Origin: Luteimicrobium album
GTDB taxonomy: Bacteria > Actinomycetota > Actinomycetes > Actinomycetales > Cellulomonadaceae
DNA: 64,000 nucleotides
Assembly (NCBI RefSeq): GCF_030161555.1
Contig: NZ_BSUK01000001.1
Location: 2,728,001-2,792,000 of the forward strand
Direction: 5' to 3'
Both the position numbers and the translations under genes were made by a program. This document shows, in pieces, positions 9,675-17,355 of the stretch. The notes under the pieces were generated by a model. It was not told where the DNA came from and ran no database searches. It saw nothing but the letters and a program-made list of their open reading frames with translations. Numbering within the stretch: position 1 is the first letter of the stretch; each line of letters starts with the position of its first letter.

Positions 9675-10396
9675 CTACGCGAGCACGAGCGGCGGTCCGC
9701 GCCGGAGCAGCGGACCCGAGACGACCCGACCCTGCGACGGCCGCGGGGCCGTGTGCGGGGAGAGCGGCCGGCGGAGCCGGGGAGCGGGCGGGCGACGACG
9801 GCCAGCACGGCCGGGAGCACGCAGGCCCACCACCGGAACGCGCGGACGGCCGCCGCGTCGCCGACGACGAGCAGCACCGCGACCGCGAGCGTCGCGGCGA
9901 GGTGCGCGGCGAGCATCGCGTGGTCCACCGGCGAACCGGTGAGGCCCGCGAGGAGCCCGTGCCCGTGAGCGCCGTGCCCGACGGCGGCCCCGGCGCCGGT
10001 CAGGGGTGTCGACCCCGTGACGGCCGGCCCGCCGTGGGCGAGGTGACCCGCGTGGGAGGCGAGCGAACGTGCGGGGGCGAGGGACGTCGTCGGGCCGGCG
10101 GCGGACAGGACGGAGAACGCCGCGTGCGCGACGAGCTGGAGCGCGAGGAGCGCGGGGACGGTCACGGCGGCCCGTAGCCGGGCGCGGGCGCACAGGGCGC
10201 CGGTCAGCGCCGCGGCAGCGGCCACCGTCGCCAGCCCGAACCCGCCCGGGAGGCCTCCGCCGCACACCGCGTGGGCGCCCGCCGCGAGCACGAGGCTCGT
10301 CACCGCGACGAGCAGCGTGCGGGCGACGACGAGCGCGTGGGCGCCCGGCGCAGAGGGCGCGGGCCGGGGTGCTGCCGAGGCGGGGGCGGCGGACAC
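9675..10396 (-). CDS. His-rich multi-pass membrane protein of the copper cluster, frameshifted
   Basis: About 240 codons after repair. The GTG at 10396 lies two bases after the 35-aa ORF's stop. About five hydrophobic helices are seen (ALVVARTLLVAVTSLVLAAG; AHLAATLAVAVLLVVGDAAA; WWACVLPAVLAVVA) and a His-rich loop (VGHGAHGHGL; SHAGHLAHGG) that could bind metal. The C-terminus reads one frame over (QGRVVSGPLLRRGPPLVLA, stop at 9675); one base added in the G-runs 9757-9782 joins it. No named family recognised. The position directly ahead of CopD-CtaG suggests a copper-related role (inference). Confidence 0.6.
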
Positions 10397-10398
10397 GG

Positions 10399-10506
10399 TC
10401 AGGTCAGGACGATCGCCAGGAAGGGGATCACGAACGTCGCGAGCAGCGCGATCACGACGATGATCGCGGTGCGGCGGCGGCGCTCCTCGCGCGTCAGGCG
10501 GGCCAT
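10399..10506 (-). CDS. 35-aa single-pass membrane miniprotein
   Basis: MARLTREERRRR followed by one hydrophobic helix (TAIIVVIALLATFVIPFLAI) and a stop at 10399. TACCCT (10514-10519) lies seven bases before the ATG, matching the leaderless promoter layout of the region, and the next gene begins two bases after the stop. The positive-then-hydrophobic pattern gives a cytoplasmic N-terminus. It is probably a small partner of the copper membrane proteins; no family name can be given. Moderate confidence because of its length. Confidence 0.55.
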   Translation of the reverse strand: MARLTREERRRRTAIIVVIALLATFVIPFLAIVLT

Positions 10507-10530
10507 GCCCCCGAGGGTACCCGCGGGAGT

Positions 10531-10572
10531 TGTCAGAACCTGCGCACCGTATCCGGGCATCACGTTCTGACA
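10531..10572. repeat. 42-bp palindromic intergenic element, copy 1
   Basis: It starts TGTCAGAAC and ends GTTCTGACA (perfect 9-base inverted ends), with CGTATCCGGG in the centre. A second element of identical 42-base length, the same ends and GTAT.CGG at the same offset lies at 54631-54672. Here it sits between the end of the DUF58 gene and the 35-aa ORF. It could be a regulator site, a terminator or a REP-like repeat. Confidence 0.65.
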
Positions 10573-10581
10573 GGTCGGCGG

Positions 10582-11877
10582 TCAGAGGCGGCCGGCCGCC
10601 TTGAGGGCCAGGTACGCGTCGGCGACGCGCGGGGCCAGCTCGTCGGGCCCGGCCTCGACGACGTCCGCGCCGCGCCGGCGCAGGATCCCCGCGACGGCGG
10701 CGCGCTCGAGGCCCACGCGCTCGGCGGCGGCCGCGTCGTACACGTCGGCGCTCGAGTCGCGGTCGGCCCGGAGGGCGTCGAGCTCCGGGTCGGCGACGGA
10801 CGCGACGAGCACCTGGTGCCGCGCGGCGAGCGGCCCGACGACGGGCAGCAACCCGGTCTCGACGGCGGCCGGGTCGAGGGTCGTCACGAGCACGACCAGC
10901 GCCCGCTGCGAGACGAGCGACCGCACCTGCCCGACCAGCCCCGGCCAGTCGGCCTCGACGAGCTCCGGCTCGACGGTCGCGAGCGCCTCGGCCAGCGCGG
11001 GCAGCAGCCGCGTCCCCGACGCGCCGCGCACGCGGGCCCGGACGGCACGGTCGTAGGCCAGGACGTCGACCCGGTCGCCCGCGTGCGACGCGAGCGCGGC
11101 GAGGAGGAGCCCGGCGTCGATGCCGGCGTCGAGGCGAGGCTGGTCGCCCACCCGCGCGGCCGACGTCCGGGACGTGTCGAGCACCACGACCACGCGACGG
11201 TCCCGCTCGGGCCGCCACGTCCGCACGACGACGTCCCCGCGGCGGGCGGTCGCGCGCCAGTCGATGGAGCGGACGTCGTCGCCGATGACGTACTCGCGCA
11301 GCGAGTCGAACTCGGTGCCCTCGCCGCGGACCTGCACGGTCGCGCGGCCGTCGAGCTCGCGGAGCCGGGCCAGCCGTGAGGGCAGGTGCTTGCGGGACGC
11401 GAACTCGGGCAGCACTCGCAGCCGCCCGCGCACCGGCAGCGACGCCTGGCGTCCGGCGAGCCGGAGCGGGCCGAGCGACCGGATCGTCACGGCACCGGCG
11501 GCACGGTCGCCGCGGCGCGTCGGTGCGAGCCCGGTCGTCAGCCGCACCGCCTCGCCGGGCGGGAGCGCCAGCGGGTGGCGGTTGTCGCCGGCCCCCGCGG
11601 ACGGCACCCACGCGTCCCGGACGACGCCGCGCAGCGCCCGGGGCGACCCGTTGCGTAGCGTGAGCACGCTGCGCGCGGTGCCGCCGAGCCGGACCGCCGC
11701 GGGTACGACCTCGCGCTCGAGCACGGCGTCGCGCGGGCTCGCGGCCAGCGCGACGTCGACCACGCACGCGAGCACCAGCACGGCCGTCGCGACGATCACC
11801 GTCGCCGCGGTGGGTGCCACGAGCACGGCGACCGTGAGCACGCCCGCGAGCGCGAACGCCCGCCAGGTGAGGATCAC
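10582..11877 (-). CDS. DUF58 domain membrane-anchored protein
   Basis: 431 aa. It begins with two hydrophobic helices (RAFALAGVLTVAVLVAPTAA; VIVATAVLVLACVVDVALA), then a beta-rich region, then the DUF58 signature EFDSLREYVIGDDVRSIDWR around residues 195-215, followed by a von Willebrand A-like fold (VVVVLDTSRTSA; ALVVLVTTLDPAAV). DUF58 proteins pair with MoxR ATPases, encoded immediately upstream (7-base gap). They are thought to act with envelope complexes, client unknown. The GTG start at 11877 follows the MoxR stop directly; the frame also runs further upstream but only through MoxR coding sequence. Confidence 0.85.
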   Translation of the reverse strand: MILTWRAFALAGVLTVAVLVAPTAATVIVATAVLVLACVVDVALAASPRDAVLEREVVPAAVRLGGTARSVLTLRNGSPRALRGVVRDAWVPSAGAGDNRHPLALPPGEAVRLTTGLAPTRRGDRAAGAVTIRSLGPLRLAGRQASLPVRGRLRVLPEFASRKHLPSRLARLRELDGRATVQVRGEGTEFDSLREYVIGDDVRSIDWRATARRGDVVVRTWRPERDRRVVVVLDTSRTSAARVGDQPRLDAGIDAGLLLAALASHAGDRVDVLAYDRAVRARVRGASGTRLLPALAEALATVEPELVEADWPGLVGQVRSLVSQRALVVLVTTLDPAAVETGLLPVVGPLAARHQVLVASVADPELDALRADRDSSADVYDAAAAERVGLERAAVAGILRRRGADVVEAGPDELAPRVADAYLALKAAGRL

Positions 11878-11884
11878 GAGCCGC

Positions 11885-12907
11885 TCACCAGGGCACCGGG
11901 ACCGACGCGAGCACGGAGTCGAGCACGCTCGCGGCCGTGACACCTTCGAGCTCGGCCTCGGGCCGGAGCCGGACGCGGTGGCGCAGCGTCGGGTGCGCGA
12001 GGACCTTGACGTCGTCGGGCGTGACGTAGCCGCGGCCCGACAGCCACGCCCACGCGCGCGCGGTCGCGAGGAGCGCGGTCGCGCCGCGCGGCGAGACGCC
12101 GAGCGAGAGCGACGGGGAGCTCCGCGTCGCGCGGCACACGTCGACGACGTACCCGAGCACCTCGGGCGCGACCTGCACGGTCCGCACGCCGGCGCGAGCC
12201 CGGGCAAGCTCGGTGGCTCCCGCGACGGGCCGCACCCCGGCGGCGGCGAGGTCGCGCGGGTCGAAGCCGGCGGCGTGCCGGGCGAGCACCTCGACCTCGG
12301 CGGCGCGCTCCGGCACGGGCAGCTCGACCTTGAGCAGGAACCGGTCGAGCTGCGCCTCGGGCAGCGGGTACGTGCCCTCGTACTCGACGGGGTTCTGGGT
12401 CGCGATCACCATGAACGGCTCGGGCAGCGGGCGCGGCTCGCCGTCCACCGACACCTGTCGCTCCTCCATCGCCTCGAGCAGCGACGCCTGCGTCTTGGGC
12501 GGCGTCCGGTTGATCTCGTCCGCGAGCAGGAGGTTCGTGAACACCGGGCCCTCGCGGAACGAGAACGCGGCCGTCCGCGCGTCGTACACGAGGGAGCCGG
12601 TCACGTCGCCGGGCATGAGGTCGGGCGTGAACTGGACGCGCTTGGTGTCGAGCGTGAGCGCGGCCGCGAGGGTCCGCACCAGGAGCGTCTTCGCGACGCC
12701 CGGCACGCCCTCCAGGAGCACGTGCCCCTGGCACAGCAGCGCGACCAGCAGGCTCGACACGGCCGCGTCCTGCCCGACGACGGCCTTGCCGACCTCCGTG
12801 CGCACGTCCGCCAGCGCGTGCTGCAGCGCGAGGTCGGGGGCCGGTGCTGCGTCGTCGGGCGGCGCCACGGGCTCGGGGGCCGGGGGCACGTTCGGGGTCT
12901 CGGTCAC
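11885..12907 (-). CDS. MoxR-family AAA+ ATPase
   Basis: 340 aa. A short acidic/Pro N-terminus, then VVGQDAAVSSLLVALLCQGH, Walker A GVPGVAKTLL, the MoxR motif FTPDLMPGDVTGS, Walker B LLLADEINRTPPKTQ, sensor IATQNPVEYEGTYPLPEAQ and the arginine-finger region LDRFLLKV; the C-terminal lid contains SLGVSPRGATALL. These are textbook MoxR features. MoxR ATPases act as chaperones for assembly of complexes with vWA proteins such as the DUF58 neighbour. The GTG at 12907 overlaps the upstream stop as GTGA, so the operon is translationally coupled. Confidence 0.92.
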   Translation of the reverse strand: MTETPNVPPAPEPVAPPDDAAPAPDLALQHALADVRTEVGKAVVGQDAAVSSLLVALLCQGHVLLEGVPGVAKTLLVRTLAAALTLDTKRVQFTPDLMPGDVTGSLVYDARTAAFSFREGPVFTNLLLADEINRTPPKTQASLLEAMEERQVSVDGEPRPLPEPFMVIATQNPVEYEGTYPLPEAQLDRFLLKVELPVPERAAEVEVLARHAAGFDPRDLAAAGVRPVAGATELARARAGVRTVQVAPEVLGYVVDVCRATRSSPSLSLGVSPRGATALLATARAWAWLSGRGYVTPDDVKVLAHPTLRHRVRLRPEAELEGVTAASVLDSVLASVPVPW

Positions 12908-14154
12908 GGTCGGACCTCGCTCTCCAGGTCGTCGAGGTGCCGCGCGAGCGTGAGCAGCGCGGCGTCGTCGGGCGGGGGTGGGCCGTACAGCAGCCCGTGG
13001 ACGTCGGGGGCGGGGCGGCCGGTCGCGCGGACGACCGCGTCGACGAGCGCCTCGGGGGTCGCGCCGGCCGGGACGCCGAGGCGCGCGGCGAGCCGGGCAG
13101 CGGTGGCGGCGCGCAGGCCCGCGGCGGCGTGCCCGCGCGACCCGCCGGCCCGGTAGAGCCGCCCGCGGCCGCGCGTCGCCTCGGACGCGCGGACCACCAC
13201 GGGCAGGTCCTCGGCAACGAGCGGGCCGAGCCGCCGCCCGCGCCACACGATCGCGACGACGGCGACGACGAGCAGCCACGCCGCGACCGCACCGGAGCCG
13301 GGCGGCAGCAGGGCGGACGCGCCGGTGCCGTCGGAGGCGTCGGCCCCGCGGTCGGCCTCGGGCACGAGCCACACGAGGTCGGCGTGCCGGCCCAGCATCC
13401 GCAGGACGAGCGCCGCGTTCCCGGCCTCGGCGAGGTGCGCGTTCGTCAGGATCACGGCGTCGTCGAGCACCGCGACGCGGCGGGTCCCGTCGACGACCGC
13501 GTACGAGCCGGTGCGGGCCTCGGCGGCATCGGGCGGGAAGCAGGTGGTGACGACCCGGTCGGCCGCGGGACCGGACGGGAGGAAGCCGCCGCCCGCGCTC
13601 GTGATGGTCCCCGCGGCCCGCGCGTCCGGGTCGGCGCAGCTCGCCGTCGACGTCGTCACGTACCCGCCGCCCCAGCCCCAGGTGAGCTCGGGCGCGAGGG
13701 CGGCGAGCGACGCGTCGCTCGGCCCGACCAGCGCCAGGTCCGCGTCCGTCCCGGCCAGGAGGTCGAGGTCCGCGTCGCTGAGGTCGTCGCCGTACGTGTC
13801 GCCCGGGAGGACCGCGAGCGTCGTGCCCGCGCGGGCGAGGCTCGCGGCCCGCTCCGCGGACCGCGTGTACGTCACGTGCACGCCGTGGCGTCCGAGGATC
13901 TGCGCGACGGCGCGGCCCCCGTCCGGGCCGGCGGCGTCCGGCGCGTACGGGGTGTCCGACGACGGCGGGCGCAGCAGCGCGAGCAGGAGCGTCACGAACG
14001 CGCCGAGGAGCACGAGGCCGACGACCCAGCGCATGGCGCGCCACCGCCGACGGGCGCGGGTCCTCGTGGTCGTGCCGTCGCCGCGCACCGGCCCCGAGCC
14101 GCCGGGGCGGTGCGGCGGGGTGTCGGTCGCGGGGAAGGGGTCGGTCAGCGTCAC
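12904..14154 (-). CDS. DUF4350 domain membrane protein
   Basis: 416 aa. Residues about 42-61 form a membrane anchor (MRWVVGLVLLGAFVTLLLAL). The DUF4350 fold follows (DAAGPDGGRAVAQILGRHGV; GTTLAVLPGDTYGDDLSD), resembling a class I glutamine-amidotransferase/GldG-like sensor fold outside the membrane, then a second helix near residue 290 (SGAVAAWLLVVAVVAIVW) and a cytoplasmic helical tail. It belongs to the DUF4129-DUF4350-MoxR-DUF58 cassette common in actinobacteria. The start GTG at 14154 overlaps the DUF4129 stop. Function uncharacterised. Confidence 0.82.
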   Translation of the reverse strand: MTLTDPFPATDTPPHRPGGSGPVRGDGTTTRTRARRRWRAMRWVVGLVLLGAFVTLLLALLRPPSSDTPYAPDAAGPDGGRAVAQILGRHGVHVTYTRSAERAASLARAGTTLAVLPGDTYGDDLSDADLDLLAGTDADLALVGPSDASLAALAPELTWGWGGGYVTTSTASCADPDARAAGTITSAGGGFLPSGPAADRVVTTCFPPDAAEARTGSYAVVDGTRRVAVLDDAVILTNAHLAEAGNAALVLRMLGRHADLVWLVPEADRGADASDGTGASALLPPGSGAVAAWLLVVAVVAIVWRGRRLGPLVAEDLPVVVRASEATRGRGRLYRAGGSRGHAAAGLRAATAARLAARLGVPAGATPEALVDAVVRATGRPAPDVHGLLYGPPPPDDAALLTLARHLDDLESEVRP

Positions 14155-14828
14155 GCGCCCACCCCCGCCGGTGCGTCGGTGCGGTGCGGCGTGCTCGTGC
14201 GGAGCTCGTCGTCGAGCGCGCGGAGGGCCGCGTCGTCGCCGGGACCGGCGTGACGCCCGCCGTACCGGACGTCGTCGAAGGTGCGCGCGGACGCCGCAAG
14301 GCGCGCGGCCGGCCCCGCGCCGAACGCCGCCGACGCCTCACGGGCCGCCTCGTCCGCCGTGCGTCCCGGGACCTCCGCGAGGACCACGCGCTCCTCGAGC
14401 GAGCGGACGAGCGCCCGGAACCGCTCCACGACGGCCACGTCCCAGTCGCCCGCGGCGGCGGCGTCGTCCGCGAGGGTGCGCAGCTCGGCGGCCGAGCGGG
14501 CCGCGTCGTCGAACACCGGGCGCGGCGCGTGGACCCGGCGGGTGCGGCGCACCGGCCCCGCGACGAGCAGCGCGACCCCGACGACGAGCAGCACCACTCC
14601 CACGACCACGACCGCCGCCCAGCCGGGCGGCAGGCCGAGCGTGGGGGCGCCGTCGAACAGGTCACCGAGCCAGCGCAGGAACCGGGCGAGCAGCGACTCG
14701 TGCTGGTGGTACTCCGGCCGGGACAGCTCGTCGACGGCCCAGCGCTGCGCCGTCGGGCCGTCGGGGGTCACCGGCGGCGCGTCCAGCCGCACGCCGGACG
14801 CCCGCACGAGCAGGCCGGCGAGGATCAC
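14151..14828 (-). CDS. DUF4129 domain membrane protein
   Basis: 225 aa. An extracytoplasmic N-terminus contains RWAVDELSRPEYHQHESLLA and FLRWLGDLF, typical of DUF4129 proteins; then one membrane helix (GWAAVVVVGVVLLVVGVALLV) and a cytoplasmic domain with AAAAGDWDVAVVERFRALVR and VPGRTADEAAREA, the conserved DUF4129 core. The GTG at 14828 overlaps the stop of the upstream gene (GTGA). It probably works with the DUF4350, MoxR and DUF58 proteins in one membrane assembly. Confidence 0.82.
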   Translation of the reverse strand: MILAGLLVRASGVRLDAPPVTPDGPTAQRWAVDELSRPEYHQHESLLARFLRWLGDLFDGAPTLGLPPGWAAVVVVGVVLLVVGVALLVAGPVRRTRRVHAPRPVFDDAARSAAELRTLADDAAAAGDWDVAVVERFRALVRSLEERVVLAEVPGRTADEAAREASAAFGAGPAARLAASARTFDDVRYGGRHAGPGDDAALRALDDELRTSTPHRTDAPAGVGA

Positions 14829-16221
14829 CGGCCCGTGGACCCCGGTGGCGTCGGGCCGCTGCCCCAGCCACCCGAGCCGTCCCACAGGCCCGGCTGGGTC
14901 GGCGGGGTCGTCGGCGGGACGGGCGGCTTGGGGCCGTCGCCCGGTTCGGGCGCGTTCGCTGCGACGGCGAGCGCGACGTCGAGACCCTCCCGGCGCATGC
15001 GCTGGTCGATGTAGAGCAGGGCCACGACGCTCCCGAGGAACGCCGTCGCGAGCGTGCCCGCGACCAGGGAGGCGATGCCCGTCCCGACGAGGTACGCCAC
15101 CAGCGAGCCGCCCGTGACCGAGTCGGAGGACGACGTCCCGACGCCGACGACCGTGCTGAGGATGCTGACCGGGAACTGGACGACGGCCGACATGATGTAC
15201 GTGAGGACGAGGGTCAGGACCATGATCCCGAAGACCCGCCAGAACGCGCCGCGCACGAGCGCCCACGCGCGCGCGATCGCCTTGCGCGGCCCCACCCGCT
15301 CGAGCACGTACGCGGGCGCCGCGAAGATGACGTGCACCCAGAACCACACGAGCCCGACGACGAGGGCCAGGAACCCGATGATCCCGAACGCCACCGCGGC
15401 GCCCGTCGACGCCTGGGCCAGGAGGACCGTCAGCAGGAGCCACACCGTGAACCCGACGACCGGAACCACCGACGTGAACAGCGACAGCACGACAAGGCCG
15501 CCGAGCCGCCTCCCGCGCACGGCCGCCCAGACCTCGCTCGGCCTCGCGACGCGCCCCAGGACCGAACGTCCGACGCTCGAGATCACGAGCCCGTTCGCCA
15601 GGACGCTCACGAGGACCTCGACGACGACGGCCGCGAGGATGACGAGACCGATCCCCCAGAGGGTCGACGCCGACGGGTCCTCGATCGACGAGTAGCGGCC
15701 CGAGTCCAGGTCGTCGAGGACGTCGTAGAACCACGACAGCTGTGTCAGGCCCAGCCACGTCGCCACCGCGGACACGACCGCCGAGAGCACCGACAGCAGC
15801 GCCGGGAGCCCGAGCACGACCTTGGGGTTGTGCCGCATGGCGCGGAACGCGCCGTCGTACACGTCGCCGAGACCGAGTGGCCGCAATGGGACGATCCCGG
15901 GCCGCGGCGCGACCGGGACGAAGGGCGGAGCGCCGGGCGCGCCGTAACCGGGGGACCGTACGTCGGCTGGCCGTAGGTCTGCTGTCCGTACGTCTGCTGC
16001 CCGTACCCGGGGCCGTAGCCCGGCTGCCCGTACTGCTGCCCGTAGCCCGGCGCGCCGTAACCCGGCTGGTCGGGCGCAGGCTGGCCGGGCGCGGGCTGGC
16101 CGGGCGGGGTCGCGCCCGCGGGCCCGTAGCCGGGGGCGTACTGCCCGTAGCGCGGCTGGGGCGGGGGCGCGGGCCGGTCGTCGCCGGCGGGCTGCTCGGG
16201 CCCGGTCTCGGGTGTGCTCAT
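14825..16221 (-). CDS. Glycerophosphoryl diester phosphodiesterase membrane-domain-like protein with Pro/Tyr/Gly tail, frameshifted
   Basis: About 465 codons after repair. From ATG 16221: [15 protein letters not shown], then a low-complexity tail of repeated GYGQQ/TYGQ units, then the membrane part ([20 protein letters not shown], about six helices, [36 protein letters not shown]). The tail and body are one base out of register at the G-run 15950-15954; an added base gives a continuous [15 protein letters not shown]. The family is annotated by similarity to the membrane domain of glycerophosphodiester phosphodiesterases, without catalytic residues. First gene of the coupled DUF4129-DUF4350-MoxR-DUF58 operon. 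Confidence 0.75.
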
Positions 16222-16324
16222 CGGTCCTCGGGTCGCATGGAGGCATCCGGACGTGGTCCGCGCGGTCGACGCGCCGCAGACGGTCGGTGCCTGCCCCTCT
16301 GCGTGCCGCCACCTTAGCGGGATG

Positions 16325-16553
16325 CGCCGACGGTGACGCGCGGTTCGCCGGTGGTGACGCGCGCGGGTGGGCGCGGTGAGGTGGTTCGGGCTGTCGTGCT
16401 GCGGCCCTGGGGGCCGTGCGCACTCCTTGACGCCCTTCACCACGTCCCCGCACCCACCCGCTCGGCCGTCGTCTCACCTTCGCCGACGGTGACGTTCCGC
16501 TCGTCGATGGTGACGGTGGCGCCGTCGGCGAACCCGGCGTCGCCGTCGGCGGC
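16325..16553. repeat. Interspersed 229-bp element with inverted ends, copy A (upstream of mtrA)
   Basis: The left end (16325 on: CGCCGACGGTGACG..CGGTTCGCCG) and right end (to 16553) are imperfect inverted repeats of about 30 bases sharing GGTTCGCCG. The core 16383-16455 is roughly 85% identical by eye to 24141-24214 in copy B upstream of secA, including GGGGGCCGTG and GACGCCCTTC. It fills most of the 380-base gap between the membrane-protein operon and mtrA. No credible ORF lies inside. A non-autonomous MITE-like or REP-like element is the best reading. Confidence 0.7.
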
Positions 16554-16589
16554 CTGCGGCGGGCTCCCCACGCCGTCGGCGGCGCATGA

Positions 16590-16595
16590 CAGACT
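16590..16595 (+). promoter_or_regulatory. -10 element CAGACT of mtrA (leaderless)
   Basis: CAGACT, six bases (TTGCCC), then the ATG at 16602. The same hexamer and spacing precede the gene at 54702. It implies an mtrA mRNA that starts at or next to its initiation codon. Confidence 0.45.
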
Positions 16596-16601
16596 TTGCC
16601 C

Positions 16602-17291
16602 ATGAGAGCTCGTGTGCTGGTTGTCGACGACGACACCGCCCTCGCCGAGATGATCGGCATCGTGCTGAAGTCGGAGGGCTTCGAACCGGTCTTCTGCGCC
16701 GACGGCGACGCCGCCCTGGGCGTGTTCCGGGCGTCGCAGCCGGACCTGGTCCTGCTCGACCTCATGCTCCCGGGCAAGGACGGCACGGAGGTGTGCCGCG
16801 AGATCCGCGCGGAGTCCGGCACCCCGATCATCATGCTGACGGCGAAGAGCGACACGGTGGACGTCGTGACGGGGCTCGAGTCGGGCGCCGACGACTACAT
16901 CTCCAAGCCCTTCAAGCCGAAGGAGCTGGTGGCGCGGATCCGGGCGCGCCTGCGCCGCACGGAGGACCCGATGCCGGAGGTCCTCAAGGTCGCCGACGTC
17001 GAGATCGACGTCACGGGGCACCGGGTCACGCGGGACGGGGTTCCGATCGCGCTGACGCCCCTGGAGTTCGACCTGCTGGTGGCGCTGGCACGCAAGCCGT
17101 GGCAGGTGTTCAGCCGCGAGGTGCTCCTGGAGAAGGTGTGGGGTTACCGGCACGCGGCCGACACCCGCCTGGTGAACGTCCACGTGCAGCGGCTGCGGTC
17201 GAAGGTGGAGCACGACCCGGAGAGCCCGGAGATCGTCCTGACGGTGCGCGGCGTCGGGTACAAGGCCGGGGCGACGTCCGCCGCGAGCTGA
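16602..17291 (+). CDS. mtrA: DNA-binding response regulator MtrA
   Basis: 229 aa, OmpR type. Receiver: acidic D9-D11, phospho-acceptor D53 in LLDLMLPGKDG, T79 and K101 (DDYISKPFKPKELVARI). The C-terminal winged helix has LTPLEFDLLVALARKPWQVF and KVWGYRHAADTRLVNVHVQR, close to mycobacterial MtrA. MtrA is the essential regulator of cell-wall hydrolase and division genes, phosphorylated by MtrB. The ATG at 16602 is preferred over a TTG two codons upstream because it fits the leaderless CAGACT element. mtrB follows by 64 bases. Confidence 0.95.
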   Translation: MRARVLVVDDDTALAEMIGIVLKSEGFEPVFCADGDAALGVFRASQPDLVLLDLMLPGKDGTEVCREIRAESGTPIIMLTAKSDTVDVVTGLESGADDYISKPFKPKELVARIRARLRRTEDPMPEVLKVADVEIDVTGHRVTRDGVPIALTPLEFDLLVALARKPWQVFSREVLLEKVWGYRHAADTRLVNVHVQRLRSKVEHDPESPEIVLTVRGVGYKAGATSAAS

Positions 17292-17355
17292 GGCCTGTCG
17301 CCCACGGGCGGCGGGGTGACGGGAAGGGCAGGACGCGAGGACGAGGACGGTACGG

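Noticed and set aside
7484-11767. A single 1427-codon minus-strand frame joining several genes
   Set aside because: It strings together parts of the CtaG half and the His-rich membrane protein with non-coding frame between; the real genes start and stop inside it.
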